The notes beneath the pieces were generated by a model. It made no database searches and was not told the origin of the DNA. It saw nothing but the letters and a program-made list of their open reading frames with translations. A program made the translations under genes and the position numbers. Below are positions 53,878 to 64,000 of a stretch of DNA of 64,000 nt, one piece after another (the first letter of the stretch is position 1; every line of letters begins with the position of its first letter). The DNA comes from Homoserinimonas sedimenticola (GTDB lineage Bacteria; Actinomycetota; Actinomycetes; Actinomycetales; Microbacteriaceae): assembly GCF_026094475.1 (NCBI RefSeq), contig NZ_JAPELL010000002.1:186001-250000 (forward strand), written 5' to 3'.

Positions 53878-54573
53878 TCAGCGGAAGAGAAGGTTGGCGC
53901 GCTCGAGATCCTCGGCGAAGTCCACCTCGACCGCGTACAGGTCGGAGATGTCGATCGGTTCGAAGCGAAGGCCGTCCTGCTCGATCGCGAGCTCGATTCC
54001 GCGCTCGAAGTAGTCCTGGTCGCCGACGCGGCCCAGCTGGCGCAGGAGCGCCGCCTTGTCGTCGCGCGAGACGTAGTTGATGCCGACTGCCTCGCCGAGG
54101 CCGCCGGCGACGGTCTTCGAGAGCTCGCGGATGTAGCCCTGCGCGTCGGTCGTGTACTTGACCTCCTCGTCAGACACCTTGGCGGTGTTGACCGTGACGA
54201 AGGACTGCTCGCGGGCGACGAGCTTCGCCGCGCGCTCGAGAGCCTCGGGGTCGAAGACGACGTCACCGTTCATCCAGAGCACGCCACCGGGCGCGGACGC
54301 GCGGAGGGCGCGCATGAGGCTCTTCGAGGTGTTGGTCACGTCGTACTGCTCGTTGTAGACGAAGGATGCCTCGGGGAAGGCCTCGATGATGTGCTCGAGC
54401 TTGTATCCGACAACAATGCTGACCTTGGCGGCGGGGCCGAAGGCGTGATGGATGTTGTCGAACTGCTGCTGCATGATCGTGCGGCCGTCGCTCAGCTCGG
54501 TGAGGGACTTGGGCAGGCTCCGCCCGAGGCGGCTGCCCATGCCGGCGGCGAGGATCACGATCTGGGTGCTCAC
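53878..54573 (-). CDS. Nucleotidyltransferase, LicC-like CTP transferase
   Basis: Protein of 231 residues with a complete NTP-transferase fold: VILAAGMGSRLG (nucleotide loop), LPKSLTEL (Lys), WMNGDVVFDPE (metal Asp) and a C-terminal EVDFAEDLERA. The length and NTSKSLMRAL segment resemble phosphocholine or polyol-phosphate cytidylyltransferases. It probably makes the CDP-activated donor used by the nearby CDP-dependent transferases. Confidence 0.85.
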   Translation of the reverse strand: MSTQIVILAAGMGSRLGRSLPKSLTELSDGRTIMQQQFDNIHHAFGPAAKVSIVVGYKLEHIIEAFPEASFVYNEQYDVTNTSKSLMRALRASAPGGVLWMNGDVVFDPEALERAAKLVAREQSFVTVNTAKVSDEEVKYTTDAQGYIRELSKTVAGGLGEAVGINYVSRDDKAALLRQLGRVGDQDYFERGIELAIEQDGLRFEPIDISDLYAVEVDFAEDLERANLLFR

Positions 54574-54850
54574 GAGTTTGTCTCCTTAGACGAGTGAAGA
54601 GTATGGCCGCGGTATTGGGAACCCCTGCACGTGCGCCCCGGCGTGACTTGGGGACGCTTTGTCGCTCTGTTCAGGTTCCGTTCACCCGGCGGCGAAGGAC
54701 AGGACACCTCGTTGTGCTGGGATCTAGGCTACCGAGACTCGTGTGCAAACGGTCGGGTTCACAGCGCACTGTGCACATTTCGTGACCCAACTGCGACACA
54801 AAACCGTCCACCCCGTGCTGCTTCCTCGCCACCGTTGGTACGGTTGAGCG

Positions 54851-55849
54851 GTGACACAGGAGCCCGCTGCCAAATCGACCCCCTTCTCGATCGAGCAGGC
54901 GCTCTCGCGGTTCGACCTCCTGATCGATCAACTCGAGGCGAGAAGCCCCGGTGAGGCTGAGCCCGTCGTCGACACCCTCACACCGGACGGTGTCACCGCG
55001 CAGGCGGGCGCCGTGACATCCGCAGCCACCACCGCCGGCGTGAGGCAGAGTGAGCGGCCGCGCAGCGCCGTGCCGCTGCAGACGGATGCCCCCGTCGTGC
55101 TGTCGGTCTCGGGCCTCGTGAAGCGTTACGGCTCCACCGTCGCCGTCGACGGGGTTGATCTCGAGGTGCGGGGTGGGCAGATCTTCGGCCTCGTCGGGCC
55201 CAATGGTGCGGGCAAGACCACGACGCTCTCGATGGTGACGGGGCTCCTGCGCCCCGATCAGGGCTCCGTGCTCGTAAGCGGCCGCGACGTGTGGGTGGAC
55301 CCTGCCGCCGCCAAGCGGGACATGGGCATCCTGCCCGATCGTCTGCTGCTCTTCGATCGGTTGACTGGCCGACAGCTCCTCTACTATTCCGGCATGCTCC
55401 GCGGGCTCGACCGCGACACCGTCGTGGCCCGCTCGGGAGAGCTCATCGCCGCCTTCGATCTCGACGACGCGCAGGACAGACTCGTCACCGACTACTCGGC
55501 CGGCATGACGCGCAAGATCGCGCTCGCGGCCGCCATGATCCACTCTCCCCGGCTGCTCATCCTCGACGAACCCTTCGAATCGGTCGATGCGGTCTCGGTC
55601 GCGACCGTCCTCGACATCCTGCGGCGCTACGCGAGGGCGGGGGGCACAGTCGTGCTGTCGAGCCACAGCATGGACCTGATCGAGAGCGCGTGCGATTCGG
55701 TCGCCGTCATCGCGGAGGGGCGCGTGCTCGTGAGCGGCACGACGGAGAGTGTGCGGGGTGACATCTCGCTCGAGGATCGCTTCGTGAGCATGATCGGCGA
55801 GCTGCAGCCCGGGGAGGACATGGAGTGGTTGCGCTCTTTCTCCGACTGA
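54851..55849 (+). CDS. ABC transporter ATPase with N-terminal extension
   Basis: Protein of 332 residues from a GTG. Residues 1-80 form a non-conserved extension. ATPase domain: VGPNGAGKTTT (Walker A), YSAGMTRKIALA (signature), LLILDEPFESVDA (Walker B), and SSHSMDLIE. ABC-2 type, drug or Na+ export-like. The permease gene starts inside its 3' end (25-bp overlap). The 277-bp gap upstream is divergent from the cytidylyltransferase gene. Confidence 0.88.
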   Translation: MTQEPAAKSTPFSIEQALSRFDLLIDQLEARSPGEAEPVVDTLTPDGVTAQAGAVTSAATTAGVRQSERPRSAVPLQTDAPVVLSVSGLVKRYGSTVAVDGVDLEVRGGQIFGLVGPNGAGKTTTLSMVTGLLRPDQGSVLVSGRDVWVDPAAAKRDMGILPDRLLLFDRLTGRQLLYYSGMLRGLDRDTVVARSGELIAAFDLDDAQDRLVTDYSAGMTRKIALAAAMIHSPRLLILDEPFESVDAVSVATVLDILRRYARAGGTVVLSSHSMDLIESACDSVAVIAEGRVLVSGTTESVRGDISLEDRFVSMIGELQPGEDMEWLRSFSD

Positions 55850-57396
55850 GGCTCGCGCAGTTCTCGCATTCGCTCCGTCGACGCCCGACAGAGCTGCTGG
55901 GGCTTGCGATCCTGCTGGCGCTGGGGCTCGTGCTGACGGGCTACGCGATCGAGTCCTTTGCCGATATCTCGGAGCTCGCGCTGGGGGAGGCGGCGACCCG
56001 GGGCATCCTCAGCGGCGCTCTCATCACCCTCGGGTTCCTGCTGCTGCCCCTCCTCACGGTGCCCGATGACATCGCCGACCCGCGCGTCTTCGGGCCGCTC
56101 GGGTTGCGCGCGGGCATCGTCGCCCGGGGGCTCGCCGCGAGCGCCCTCATCAGCGTTCCCTCCGTGCTTCTCATCGTCACGGTCCTCGCCTATGTGCTCG
56201 CGTGGTCCGCGCATCCGGGGGTCGCCCTCGTCGCGGTGCTCTCGGGCGTGCTCATCATCGCGACCACGGTTCTGGGCGCGCGACTCACCCGTTCGCTCGC
56301 GGTAATCGTCTTCTCCGCGCGCAGGCTGCGCGAAATGGCGGGACTCCTGGGTGTCTTCGCCCTGCTGAGCGGCCTGCCCTTCGCGCTCTCCCTCGCGCTC
56401 GGCATGCGAGAGTCTTCGCTCGCCGAACGTGTCGCCGAGGCCGCCTCCGCGGTCGGCGCATCGCCACTCGGCCTCGCGTGGGCCGCGCCCGCCGACGCTG
56501 CCGCGGGTGACATCGACGGTGCCCTCGGCAAGCTCACGCTCGCGCTGCTGTTCCTCGCGGTGCTGTGGCTCCTCTGGTACGCCCTCGTCGCACGGATGCT
56601 GCGCACGCGTGGCGGTGTCGACCCGAGCCTCGAGGTGGCCGGGCGGGGGCTCGGCTGGTTCGACGTCATGCCCCGGACGGCGGCCGGCGCGATCGCCGCG
56701 CGTAGCCTGAGCTACTGGGTGCGAGATGGGCGATACAAGCTGGCGCTCGCGGTCATCCCCGTCATCTCGCTCGCCGTCATCGTGCCCTTCCTCGTGATCG
56801 GCGTCTGGTGGCAGAATCTCGCCCTCGTGCCGCTCCCGGTCGCCTGTCTCTTCATCGGGTGGCTGCTGCACAACGATCTTGCTCACGACAGCTCCGCGCT
56901 CTGGATGCACATCGCCGCGAATGTCCCGGGCTGGGCCGACCGCCTCGGTCGCGCCATCCCCGTCCTCGCGCTCGGCATCGTGGTGATCGCCCTGCTCGCG
57001 CCCATCTCGGTGCTGCTCTACGGCGACTGGACGGTCTTCCCCTCGATGCTGGGGGTCTGCATCTCGGCCGTGTTCTCGGGAGTGGGGATCTCGAGCTACC
57101 TGTCCGCGCGCATGCCCTACGCCGCTGTGCGCCCCGGCGCCAGCCCCTTCGCGCAACCGCAGTCCTCGGGCAGCGCGGCAGGGCAGGCGGTGTCGTTCTT
57201 CCTGATCGTCCTCGCCTGTCTTCCCTCGCTCCTCCTTGCCGGGATGGAGCTCGCGGAGGGCGGCGACTGGGGTCTCTACTCGCTCCTCGCGGGCATCGGG
57301 GTCGGGCTGCTTGTGCTGGTTCTCGGGATTGCCGCTGGTGCGCGCGTGTTCTCTCGCCAAGCCCCCGAGCTGCTCGCCTTCACCCTGCGCAACTGA
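55825..57396 (+). CDS. ABC-2 type transporter permease
   Basis: Protein of 523 residues from a GTG inside the upstream gene, with about twelve hydrophobic segments arranged as two half-transporters. No specific substrate motif. Co-transcribed with the preceding ATPase. Confidence 0.82.
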   Translation: MVALFLRLRLAQFSHSLRRRPTELLGLAILLALGLVLTGYAIESFADISELALGEAATRGILSGALITLGFLLLPLLTVPDDIADPRVFGPLGLRAGIVARGLAASALISVPSVLLIVTVLAYVLAWSAHPGVALVAVLSGVLIIATTVLGARLTRSLAVIVFSARRLREMAGLLGVFALLSGLPFALSLALGMRESSLAERVAEAASAVGASPLGLAWAAPADAAAGDIDGALGKLTLALLFLAVLWLLWYALVARMLRTRGGVDPSLEVAGRGLGWFDVMPRTAAGAIAARSLSYWVRDGRYKLALAVIPVISLAVIVPFLVIGVWWQNLALVPLPVACLFIGWLLHNDLAHDSSALWMHIAANVPGWADRLGRAIPVLALGIVVIALLAPISVLLYGDWTVFPSMLGVCISAVFSGVGISSYLSARMPYAAVRPGASPFAQPQSSGSAAGQAVSFFLIVLACLPSLLLAGMELAEGGDWGLYSLLAGIGVGLLVLVLGIAAGARVFSRQAPELLAFTLRN

Positions 57397-57435
57397 CCCG
57401 CCTGTGGGCTGGCGCCAACGCTTACCATGGAGCGT

Positions 57436-57696
57436 ATGAGCGACACAGAGCACACCGGCGGCGGCACCGACACCCTGGACCGCGAGCTCGAAGAGCTCCT
57501 CTTCCAGGAGCAGCTCGACGAGGGAGACCATGAGCGCTACTCCCACTATGTCAACAAGGACAAGATCATGAAGTCGGCGCTCACGGGCAGGCCCGTCATC
57601 GCGCTGTGCGGCAAGGTGTGGACGCCGGGGCGCGACCCGCAGAAGTTCCCCGTCTGCCCCACCTGCAAGGAGATCTACGAGTCGATGAAGAAGTAG
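57436..57696 (+). CDS. DUF3039 domain protein
   Basis: Actinobacterial protein of 86 residues; GGAG lies a few bases upstream of the ATG at 57436, favouring it over ATG 57427. Core: DRELEELLFQEQLDEGDHERYSHYV, ALTGRPVIALCGKVWTPGRDP and CPTCKEIYE. The three Cys in LCGK and CPTC form a likely zinc site. Conserved in actinobacteria, function unknown. Confidence 0.9.
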   Translation: MSDTEHTGGGTDTLDRELEELLFQEQLDEGDHERYSHYVNKDKIMKSALTGRPVIALCGKVWTPGRDPQKFPVCPTCKEIYESMKK

Positions 57697-57698
57697 CC

Positions 57699-58052
57699 GT
57701 GTTCCGCATCGACGCCTCCTCCTCCGTTCCGCCCTTCGAACAGCTGCGCGATCAGGTGGTCGAGCAGGTGAGCAGCGGGCGACTCGCGGCAGGGGCGAAA
57801 CTGCCCACCGTGCGAGGGCTCGCAATCGATCTGGGGATCGCCGCGAACACGGTCGCGCGTGCGTATCGCGAGCTCGAGGCATCCGGAATCATCGAGACGC
57901 GGGGCAGGGCCGGGTCCTTCGTCGCGGCACAGGGCGACGTCGTGGAGCAGCGCGGTCAGCAGGCGGCACGGGAGTACGCCGAGAGCATCCGAAAGCTGGG
58001 GATCGATACGGATGTCGCGCTCGAGTGGGCGGCGGCGGCCCTGCGTTCCTGA
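57699..58052 (+). CDS. GntR-family regulator, YtrA-type
   Basis: Protein of 117 residues from a GTG two bases after the DUF3039 stop. Winged HTH: PPFEQLRDQVVEQVSSGRLAAGAKLPTVRGLAIDLGIAANTVARAYRELEASG. Only a short C-terminal helix follows, as in the YtrA subgroup that usually controls ABC transporters. The transporter just upstream is a possible target. Confidence 0.9.
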   Translation: MFRIDASSSVPPFEQLRDQVVEQVSSGRLAAGAKLPTVRGLAIDLGIAANTVARAYRELEASGIIETRGRAGSFVAAQGDVVEQRGQQAAREYAESIRKLGIDTDVALEWAAAALRS

Positions 58053-58078
58053 CTCGTCGCTTGGCGCGTGGGGAGGCA

Positions 58079-58117
58079 GCATGAAGCCCCGGCCGAGCGG
58101 CCGGGGCTTCATGCTGT
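58079..58117. terminator. Bidirectional terminator between GntR gene and aceA
   Basis: Perfect 17-bp stem AGCATGAAGCCCCGGCC / GGCCGGGGCTTCATGCT with a GAGC loop, placed between two convergent genes. Confidence 0.9.
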
Positions 58118-58128
58118 AGCTCAGCAGA

Positions 58129-59721
58129 TCAGAACTGGTTCATCGTGTTGTTCTTGCCACCGGCCTTGAGCGCGGCGTCGCCGGCGAAGTACTCCTTGTG
58201 GTTGTCGCCAATGTCGGAGCCGGCCATGTTCTGGTGCTTGACGGTTGCGATGCCCTCGCGGATCTCACGGCGCTGCACACCCTTGACGTAGGCGAGCATG
58301 CCCTGGTCGGCGAAGTACCCCTTGGCGAGGTCATCCGTCGACAGCGCGGCCGTGTGGTAGGTCGGGAGCGTGATGAGGTGGTGGAAGATTCCCGCCTGCG
58401 CCGAGGCGTCCCGCTGGAAGGTGCGGATGCGGTCGTCGGCGAGCTGCGCGAGCTCCGTCTCGTCGTACTCGGGGCTCATGAGGTTGGCGCGGTCATAGGC
58501 CGAGACATCCTTGCCCTCCTCCGCCATGGCGTCGTACGCCTGCTGGCGGAAGTTGAGGGTCCAGTTGAAGGAGGGGCTGTTGTTGTAGACGAGCTTCGCG
58601 TTGGGGATGACCTTGCGAACCTCGTTCACCATGCCCGCGATCTGACCGATGTGCGGCTTCTCCGTCTCGATCCACAGCAGGTCGGCGCCATTCTGCAGCG
58701 ACGTGATGCAGTCGAGCACGCAGCGCTCCTCGCCCGTGCCCTGACGGAACTGGTAGAGGTTGCTCGCGAGGCGCTTGGGGCGCAGGAGCTTGCCATCGCG
58801 CTTGATGACGACGTCGCCGTTGCCGAGCTCGCCATCCGCGATCTCCTCGACGTCGAGGAAGGAGTTGTACTGGTCGCCGAGGTCGCCCGGCTCCTGCGTC
58901 ACCGCGATCTTCTGGGTCAGGCCGGCGCCGAGCGAGTCCGTACGCGCCACGATGACGCCGTTGTCGACACCGAGCTCGAGGAAGGCGTATCGCACGGCGT
59001 TGAGCTTGGCGATGAAGTCCTCGTGCGGCACCGTGACCTTGCCGTCCTGGTGGCCGCACTGCTTCTCGTCCGAGACCTGGTTCTCGATCTGGATGGCGCA
59101 GGCTCCGGCCTCGATCATCTTCTTTGCGAGCAGGTAGGTCGCCTCAGGGTTTCCGAAACCCGCGTCGATGTCGGCGATGATCGGCACGACATGCGTCTCG
59201 TAGTTGTCGATCTGGTTCTGGATGAATTCGACCGAGGTCTCGTCGCCAGCGGCCCGGGCGTTGTCGAGCTGCGTGAAGAGCAGGTCGAGCTCACGGGCAT
59301 CCGCCTGACGCAGGAAGGTGTAGAGCTCCTCGATGAGCGCGGGCACGGCGGTCTTCTCGTGCATCGACTGGTCGGGCAGTGGGCCGAACTCCGACCGCAG
59401 GGCCGCGACCATCCAACCGGAGAGGTAGAGGTAGCGCTTGTTGGTGCTCTTGAGGTGCTTCTTGATCGAGATCAGCTTCTGCTGGCCGATGAAGCCGTGC
59501 CACACGCCGAGCGACTGCGTGTAGACGGAGGAGTCGGCGTCGTACTCCTCCATGTCACGCCGCATGATGTCGGCCGTGTACTTCGCGATGTCGAGGCCCG
59601 TCTTGAAGCGGTTCTGCGCTCGCATTCGAGCGACGGACTCGGGGTTGATCGCATCCCAGCTGCTTCCGTGCTGCTCCTTGAGGGCAGTGATGGCCTCGAT
59701 GTCGTCCTGGTAGGCGGTCAT
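58129..59721 (-). CDS. aceA: Isocitrate lyase, long (about 530-residue) type
   Basis: Cleaves isocitrate to succinate and glyoxylate in the glyoxylate shunt. 530 residues. The active-site loop is KQCGHQDGK (Cys222), the form seen in the roughly 531-residue bacterial subgroup (Pseudomonas AceA) and not the KKCGHLGGK of the shorter actinobacterial form. Metal and substrate regions PIIADIDAGFG, QIENQVSDEK, NNSPSFNW are intact. Its own promoter lies between it and aceB, behind a terminator. Confidence 0.95.
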   Translation of the reverse strand: MTAYQDDIEAITALKEQHGSSWDAINPESVARMRAQNRFKTGLDIAKYTADIMRRDMEEYDADSSVYTQSLGVWHGFIGQQKLISIKKHLKSTNKRYLYLSGWMVAALRSEFGPLPDQSMHEKTAVPALIEELYTFLRQADARELDLLFTQLDNARAAGDETSVEFIQNQIDNYETHVVPIIADIDAGFGNPEATYLLAKKMIEAGACAIQIENQVSDEKQCGHQDGKVTVPHEDFIAKLNAVRYAFLELGVDNGVIVARTDSLGAGLTQKIAVTQEPGDLGDQYNSFLDVEEIADGELGNGDVVIKRDGKLLRPKRLASNLYQFRQGTGEERCVLDCITSLQNGADLLWIETEKPHIGQIAGMVNEVRKVIPNAKLVYNNSPSFNWTLNFRQQAYDAMAEEGKDVSAYDRANLMSPEYDETELAQLADDRIRTFQRDASAQAGIFHHLITLPTYHTAALSTDDLAKGYFADQGMLAYVKGVQRREIREGIATVKHQNMAGSDIGDNHKEYFAGDAALKAGGKNNTMNQF

Positions 59722-59779
59722 GATGTCTCTTCCTTCGGTGATGGGCGGTGCTCAGGTGCGAGCGGAATTGGAAAGGAGG

Positions 59780-59814
59780 GGGAGCCGCGGAATCGGGGGT
59801 ATTCCGCGGCTCCC
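59780..59814 (-). terminator. Terminator between aceB and aceA
   Basis: Perfect 14-bp stem GGGAGCCGCGGAAT / ATTCCGCGGCTCCC with a 7-nt loop. On the minus strand it lies downstream of aceB, followed by CCCTCCTTTCC. It separates the two glyoxylate-shunt transcripts. Confidence 0.85.
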
Positions 59815-59887
59815 GTCGTCGCGCGCGTGGCCGGCGGGCGACGGAACCGGCGCGCAAGGGCGGGCGCATGCCGGCGTCGTGCGAGCG

Positions 59888-61507
<1,620 letters not shown>

Positions 61508-61543
61508 GGTCTGGCCTTTCGTCAGGTGCGTGAGACCACTCTG

Positions 61544-61613
61544 TGGCAAGAATCGAGGCCCTTCTTGCCAAGTGTGGGCAGAAGTTTTCGAATTCTTCTG
61601 TTGCGTAGAAGAA
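61544..61613. promoter_or_regulatory. Operator dyads between aceB and the RamB-like gene
   Basis: Three dyads in 70 bp: TGGCAAGAA / TTCTTGCCA (61544-61552, 61562-61570), CAGAAG / CTTCTG (61579-61584, 61595-61600), and TTCTTCT / AGAAGAA (61593-61599, 61607-61613). Located centrally in the divergent promoter region; probable binding sites of the adjacent regulator. Confidence 0.7.
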
Positions 61614-61635
61614 GCAGTTCTGGCACCCTCGACGC

Positions 61636-63093
61636 ATGACCGAAACGCTCGCCCCGCCGCCCGACAACACGCTCGACGCCCTCACAATCGGCAAGCGCAT
61701 CCGCCAGCTCCGCACCGAACGAGGCATGACCCTCGACGATCTCGGCGCGGCGATCGGACGTGCACCGTCGCAGGTGAGCGTGCTTGAGAACGGCAAGCGC
61801 GAGCCGAGGATCAGCGATCTCCAAACCCTCGCCCGCGCCCTCGGTGTGGGCCTCGACGCGCTCCTCGCTGCCGAAGCGCCCTCCAAGCGTGCGGCCCTCG
61901 AGATCGCCCTCGAGCGGGCACAGCGCGGGCCCCTCTACTCCTCACTGGGGCTTCCGGCCCTTCCCGTGCGCAAGACCCTCAGCGACGAGGCGATCGAGAC
62001 GATCCTCGGCCTGCACGCCGAGCTCGAGCGACTGCACCGGCAGCGCGCGGCCACCCCCGAGGAGGCGCGTCGCGCGAACACGGAGCTGCGCAAGCAGATG
62101 CGCACCCAGAACAACTACTTTCCCGAGCTCGAGCAAACGGCGGCGAAGCTGCTCGCGGCCGTTGACCACTCGGGGGGACCGCTGTCACAGCGCGTGGCAT
62201 CCGATCTGGCTTCTCATCTGGGATTCTCGCTGCACTATGTGAAGGACCTGCCCGCATCAACCCGCTCCGTGACCGATCGCAAGCACGGGCGCATCTATCT
62301 GCAGATGAACCCCGGAGGCGACCCGCGCACCTCGCTCCTGCAGGCGCTCGCCGGCCATGTGCTGGGTGTGGGGGAGCCGCGCGACTACGCGGAGTTCCTG
62401 CGCCAGCGGGTCGAGACGAACTATCTCGCCGCAGCGCTCATGGTGCCTGAGGCGGGGGCGGTCGAGTTCCTCACGAAAGCGAAGAGCGCCAAGGAACTCT
62501 CGGTCGAAGACCTGCGCGACGCCTTCGCGGTCACTTATGAGACGGCGGCGCACCGCTTCACCAACCTCTCCACGGAGCACCTCGGCATCCCCGTGCACTT
62601 CCTCAAGGTGCACGAATCGGGCACCATCTCGAAGGCCTACGAGAACGACAACGCCGCATTCCCCACGGATGCTCTGGGTGCCGTAGAGGGACAGGTCGTG
62701 TGTCGCCGCTGGAGTGCGCGGCAGGTGTTCGACGTCGACGATCGCTTCAGCCCCTACCACCAGTACACGGACAAGCCCGCGGGCACCTACTGGTGCACCT
62801 CGAGCATCCAGACGACCCACCAGGGAGCCTTCTCGGTGAGCGTCGGCACGCCGTTCGCCAACGTCAAGTGGTTCCGCGGACGGGACACGCGGCATCGGCA
62901 GGTGTCGTCGTGCCCTGACCCGGCCTGCTGCCGCCGCCCCCCGCAGGATCTCGCCGCCAAGTGGGAGGATCACGCCCTCCCGAGCGCGAGCCTCAACTCC
63001 TCACTGCTCGCCGCAGTGCCCTCCGGCTCCCTGACGGGCATCGAACAGAGCGAGGTGTATGCGTTTCTGGAGTCGCACGCGCCCCGCGACTGA
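61636..63093 (+). CDS. ramB: RamB-like transcriptional regulator of acetate/glyoxylate metabolism
   Basis: Protein of 485 residues. N-terminal XRE HTH (IGKRIRQLRTERGMTLDDLGAAIG, SQVSVLENGKREP; about 16-70), a middle ImmA/IrrE-like region with zinc-less metalloprotease fold, and a C-terminal short-chain fatty acyl-CoA regulator (DUF2083) domain with CPDPACC. This domain order defines RamB of Corynebacterium, a repressor of ace genes. Divergent from aceB, so it should control aceB and itself through the dyads between them. Confidence 0.9.
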   Translation: MTETLAPPPDNTLDALTIGKRIRQLRTERGMTLDDLGAAIGRAPSQVSVLENGKREPRISDLQTLARALGVGLDALLAAEAPSKRAALEIALERAQRGPLYSSLGLPALPVRKTLSDEAIETILGLHAELERLHRQRAATPEEARRANTELRKQMRTQNNYFPELEQTAAKLLAAVDHSGGPLSQRVASDLASHLGFSLHYVKDLPASTRSVTDRKHGRIYLQMNPGGDPRTSLLQALAGHVLGVGEPRDYAEFLRQRVETNYLAAALMVPEAGAVEFLTKAKSAKELSVEDLRDAFAVTYETAAHRFTNLSTEHLGIPVHFLKVHESGTISKAYENDNAAFPTDALGAVEGQVVCRRWSARQVFDVDDRFSPYHQYTDKPAGTYWCTSSIQTTHQGAFSVSVGTPFANVKWFRGRDTRHRQVSSCPDPACCRRPPQDLAAKWEDHALPSASLNSSLLAAVPSGSLTGIEQSEVYAFLESHAPRD

Positions 63094-63109
63094 GCGCTTC
63101 ATCCGCCCG

Positions 63110-63215
63110 TTTCATCATTCAGGAAGTCGGCCGTCACGAGCCGCCATATGGGCCTCACAAGCCTCAGGGCTCTCCACTCGTCCCATCCGCAACAGCAGGT
63201 TCCTGAATGATGAAA
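63110..63215. repeat. 16-bp inverted repeat between convergent genes
   Basis: Perfect arms TTTCATCATTCAGGAA (63110-63125) and TTCCTGAATGATGAAA (63200-63215), 74 bp apart. A second pair, CATCCGCCC and GGGCGGATG, lies further out with slightly different spacing. It lies between ramB and pncB 3' ends; could be a small mobile-element scar or a long hairpin. Confidence 0.75.
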
Positions 63216-63242
63216 GAACAGGGGCGGATGCTGCGGCGAGCG

Positions 63243-64000
63243 CTACACGTAGACGGTGGGCAGCACGGGCTCGCCGCGGCTGAGGCGCGCCGCCTCCGGG
63301 GGCAGCTCGGCCACGGCCGCCGCGCGGTGCTCACGTGCTGCGCGGGTGCCCTCAGCACCGAGATGCTGACGCTCGACCGCGCCATCCACCACGAGTGGCA
63401 CGAGTAGCTCGCGGCCGTCATGCTCGGCGTGGCCGACGTGGATGACCTCGGCCGTCGCAACGCCGTCGACGAGCTGCCGCACGGGGAACTTGCGGCCGCC
63501 GACCGTGCCCTTGAGTGCCGAGCGCTTTGCGACCGAGATCCACTCGCCCGCGGCATCCTGCCGGGCGACGAGCTTGTAGACCATGCCGGAGGCGGGTGAG
63601 CCCGAGCCCGTTACGACCGAGGTGCCGACGCCGAAGGAGTCGACAGGGGAGGCCGCCATGGCCGCGATCGTGTACTCGTCGAGATCACTCGTGACCGTGA
63701 TGCGGGTCTCGGTGGCGCCGAGCGAGTCGAGCTGGGCGCGGACGGCGGCCACCTGCTCGGGCAGGTCCCCGCTGTCGATCCGCACGGCGCCCAGGCCCGT
63801 GCCCGCGACCCGCACAGCCGTCTCGACAGCGCGGCTCACATCGTAGGTGTCGACGAGGAGCGTCGTGCCGGTGCCGAGCGCCTCGACCTGTGCCCGGAAC
63901 GCCTGTTCCTCCGTGTCATGGAGCAGGGTGAAGGAGTGTGCGGCCGTGCCCATCGTCGGTACACCCCACGTGCGCCCCGCCTCGATATTGCTCGTCGCGG
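63243..64000 (-). CDS. pncB: Nicotinate phosphoribosyltransferase (5' end outside the window)
   Basis: C-terminal part of the NAD-salvage enzyme that joins nicotinate and PRPP. The frame is open to the right end (ATSNIEAGRTWGVPTMGTAAHSF). Family motifs: MGTAAHSF, LLVDTYD, VRIDSGDL, VTSDLDEYTI, FGVGTSVVTG and YKLVARQD. The start lies beyond the window. Confidence 0.95.
   Translation of the reverse strand, partial: ATSNIEAGRTWGVPTMGTAAHSFTLLHDTEEQAFRAQVEALGTGTTLLVDTYDVSRAVETAVRVAGTGLGAVRIDSGDLPEQVAAVRAQLDSLGATETRITVTSDLDEYTIAAMAASPVDSFGVGTSVVTGSGSPASGMVYKLVARQDAAGEWISVAKRSALKGTVGGRKFPVRQLVDGVATAEVIHVGHAEHDGRELLVPLVVDGAVERQHLGAEGTRAAREHRAAAVAELPPEAARLSRGEPVLPTVYV

Overview
The window is high-GC actinobacterial DNA, most likely from Microbacteriaceae (relatives of Leifsonia, Salinibacterium or Microbacterium). 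The evidence is the set of actinobacterial markers (AdnAB, DUF3107, DUF3039, UPF0182, a RamB-type regulator, a PDZ-Lon-like protease), frequent GTG starts, many 1-8 bp stop/start overlaps, and codon use rich in GGATGCC/GCATCC contexts.

Layout. 1-3.4 kb: end of an aldo/keto reductase, VanZ-like protein, SurE/PfkB operon, small membrane protein and DUF3107. 3.4-20 kb: a core block equivalent to the Mycobacterium tuberculosis Rv3193c-Rv3202c neighbourhood: AdnA-AdnB double-strand-break resection motor-nuclease, a kinase-like protein with lost catalytic residues, NudC, a UvrD2-like helicase, an E1/cyclodehydratase-like protein, a zinc-metalloprotease-like protein, a PDZ-Lon-like protease and UPF0182, ending in initiator tRNA-fMet.

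About 20.19-40.49 kb is a genomic island of about 20.3 kb, apparently inserted between the tRNA and its downstream hairpin terminator. It is bounded by a 6-bp direct repeat (ACAGAG) and imperfect inverted TTCCGGA[A/T]AT ends. Its left third carries a DDE transposase translationally coupled to a degenerate tyrosine-recombinase-like protein, a divergent HTH-like gene, two adjacent genes sharing an undescribed domain (one frameshifted), a Phd/YefM-like gene, a gene interrupted by an in-frame TGA, and a HAD protein of RNA-repair type. The middle is a mercury/arsenic cassette (permease, MerR, MerA) surrounded by related dyad sites. The right third is a copper cassette (CsoR, HMA protein, a 25-codon CPSC peptide, CopB-type ATPase, DUF6153-like, two DUF305 proteins, F510_1955-like lipoprotein, 18-Cys Csp protein), followed by a CmtR/CDF pair.

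40.5-64 kb returns to core: nitrilase; a response regulator fused to a PIG-L deacetylase and co-transcribed with its histidine kinase; an aminotransferase; an HtrA protease; an envelope-polymer cluster (two GT2, CDP-alcohol transferase, TagF-like, TagGH-like exporter, cytidylyltransferase); an ABC transporter; DUF3039; a GntR regulator; the glyoxylate shunt (aceA, aceB) with a RamB-like regulator and strong operator dyads; and the start-truncated pncB. No CRISPR array and no rRNA were seen.
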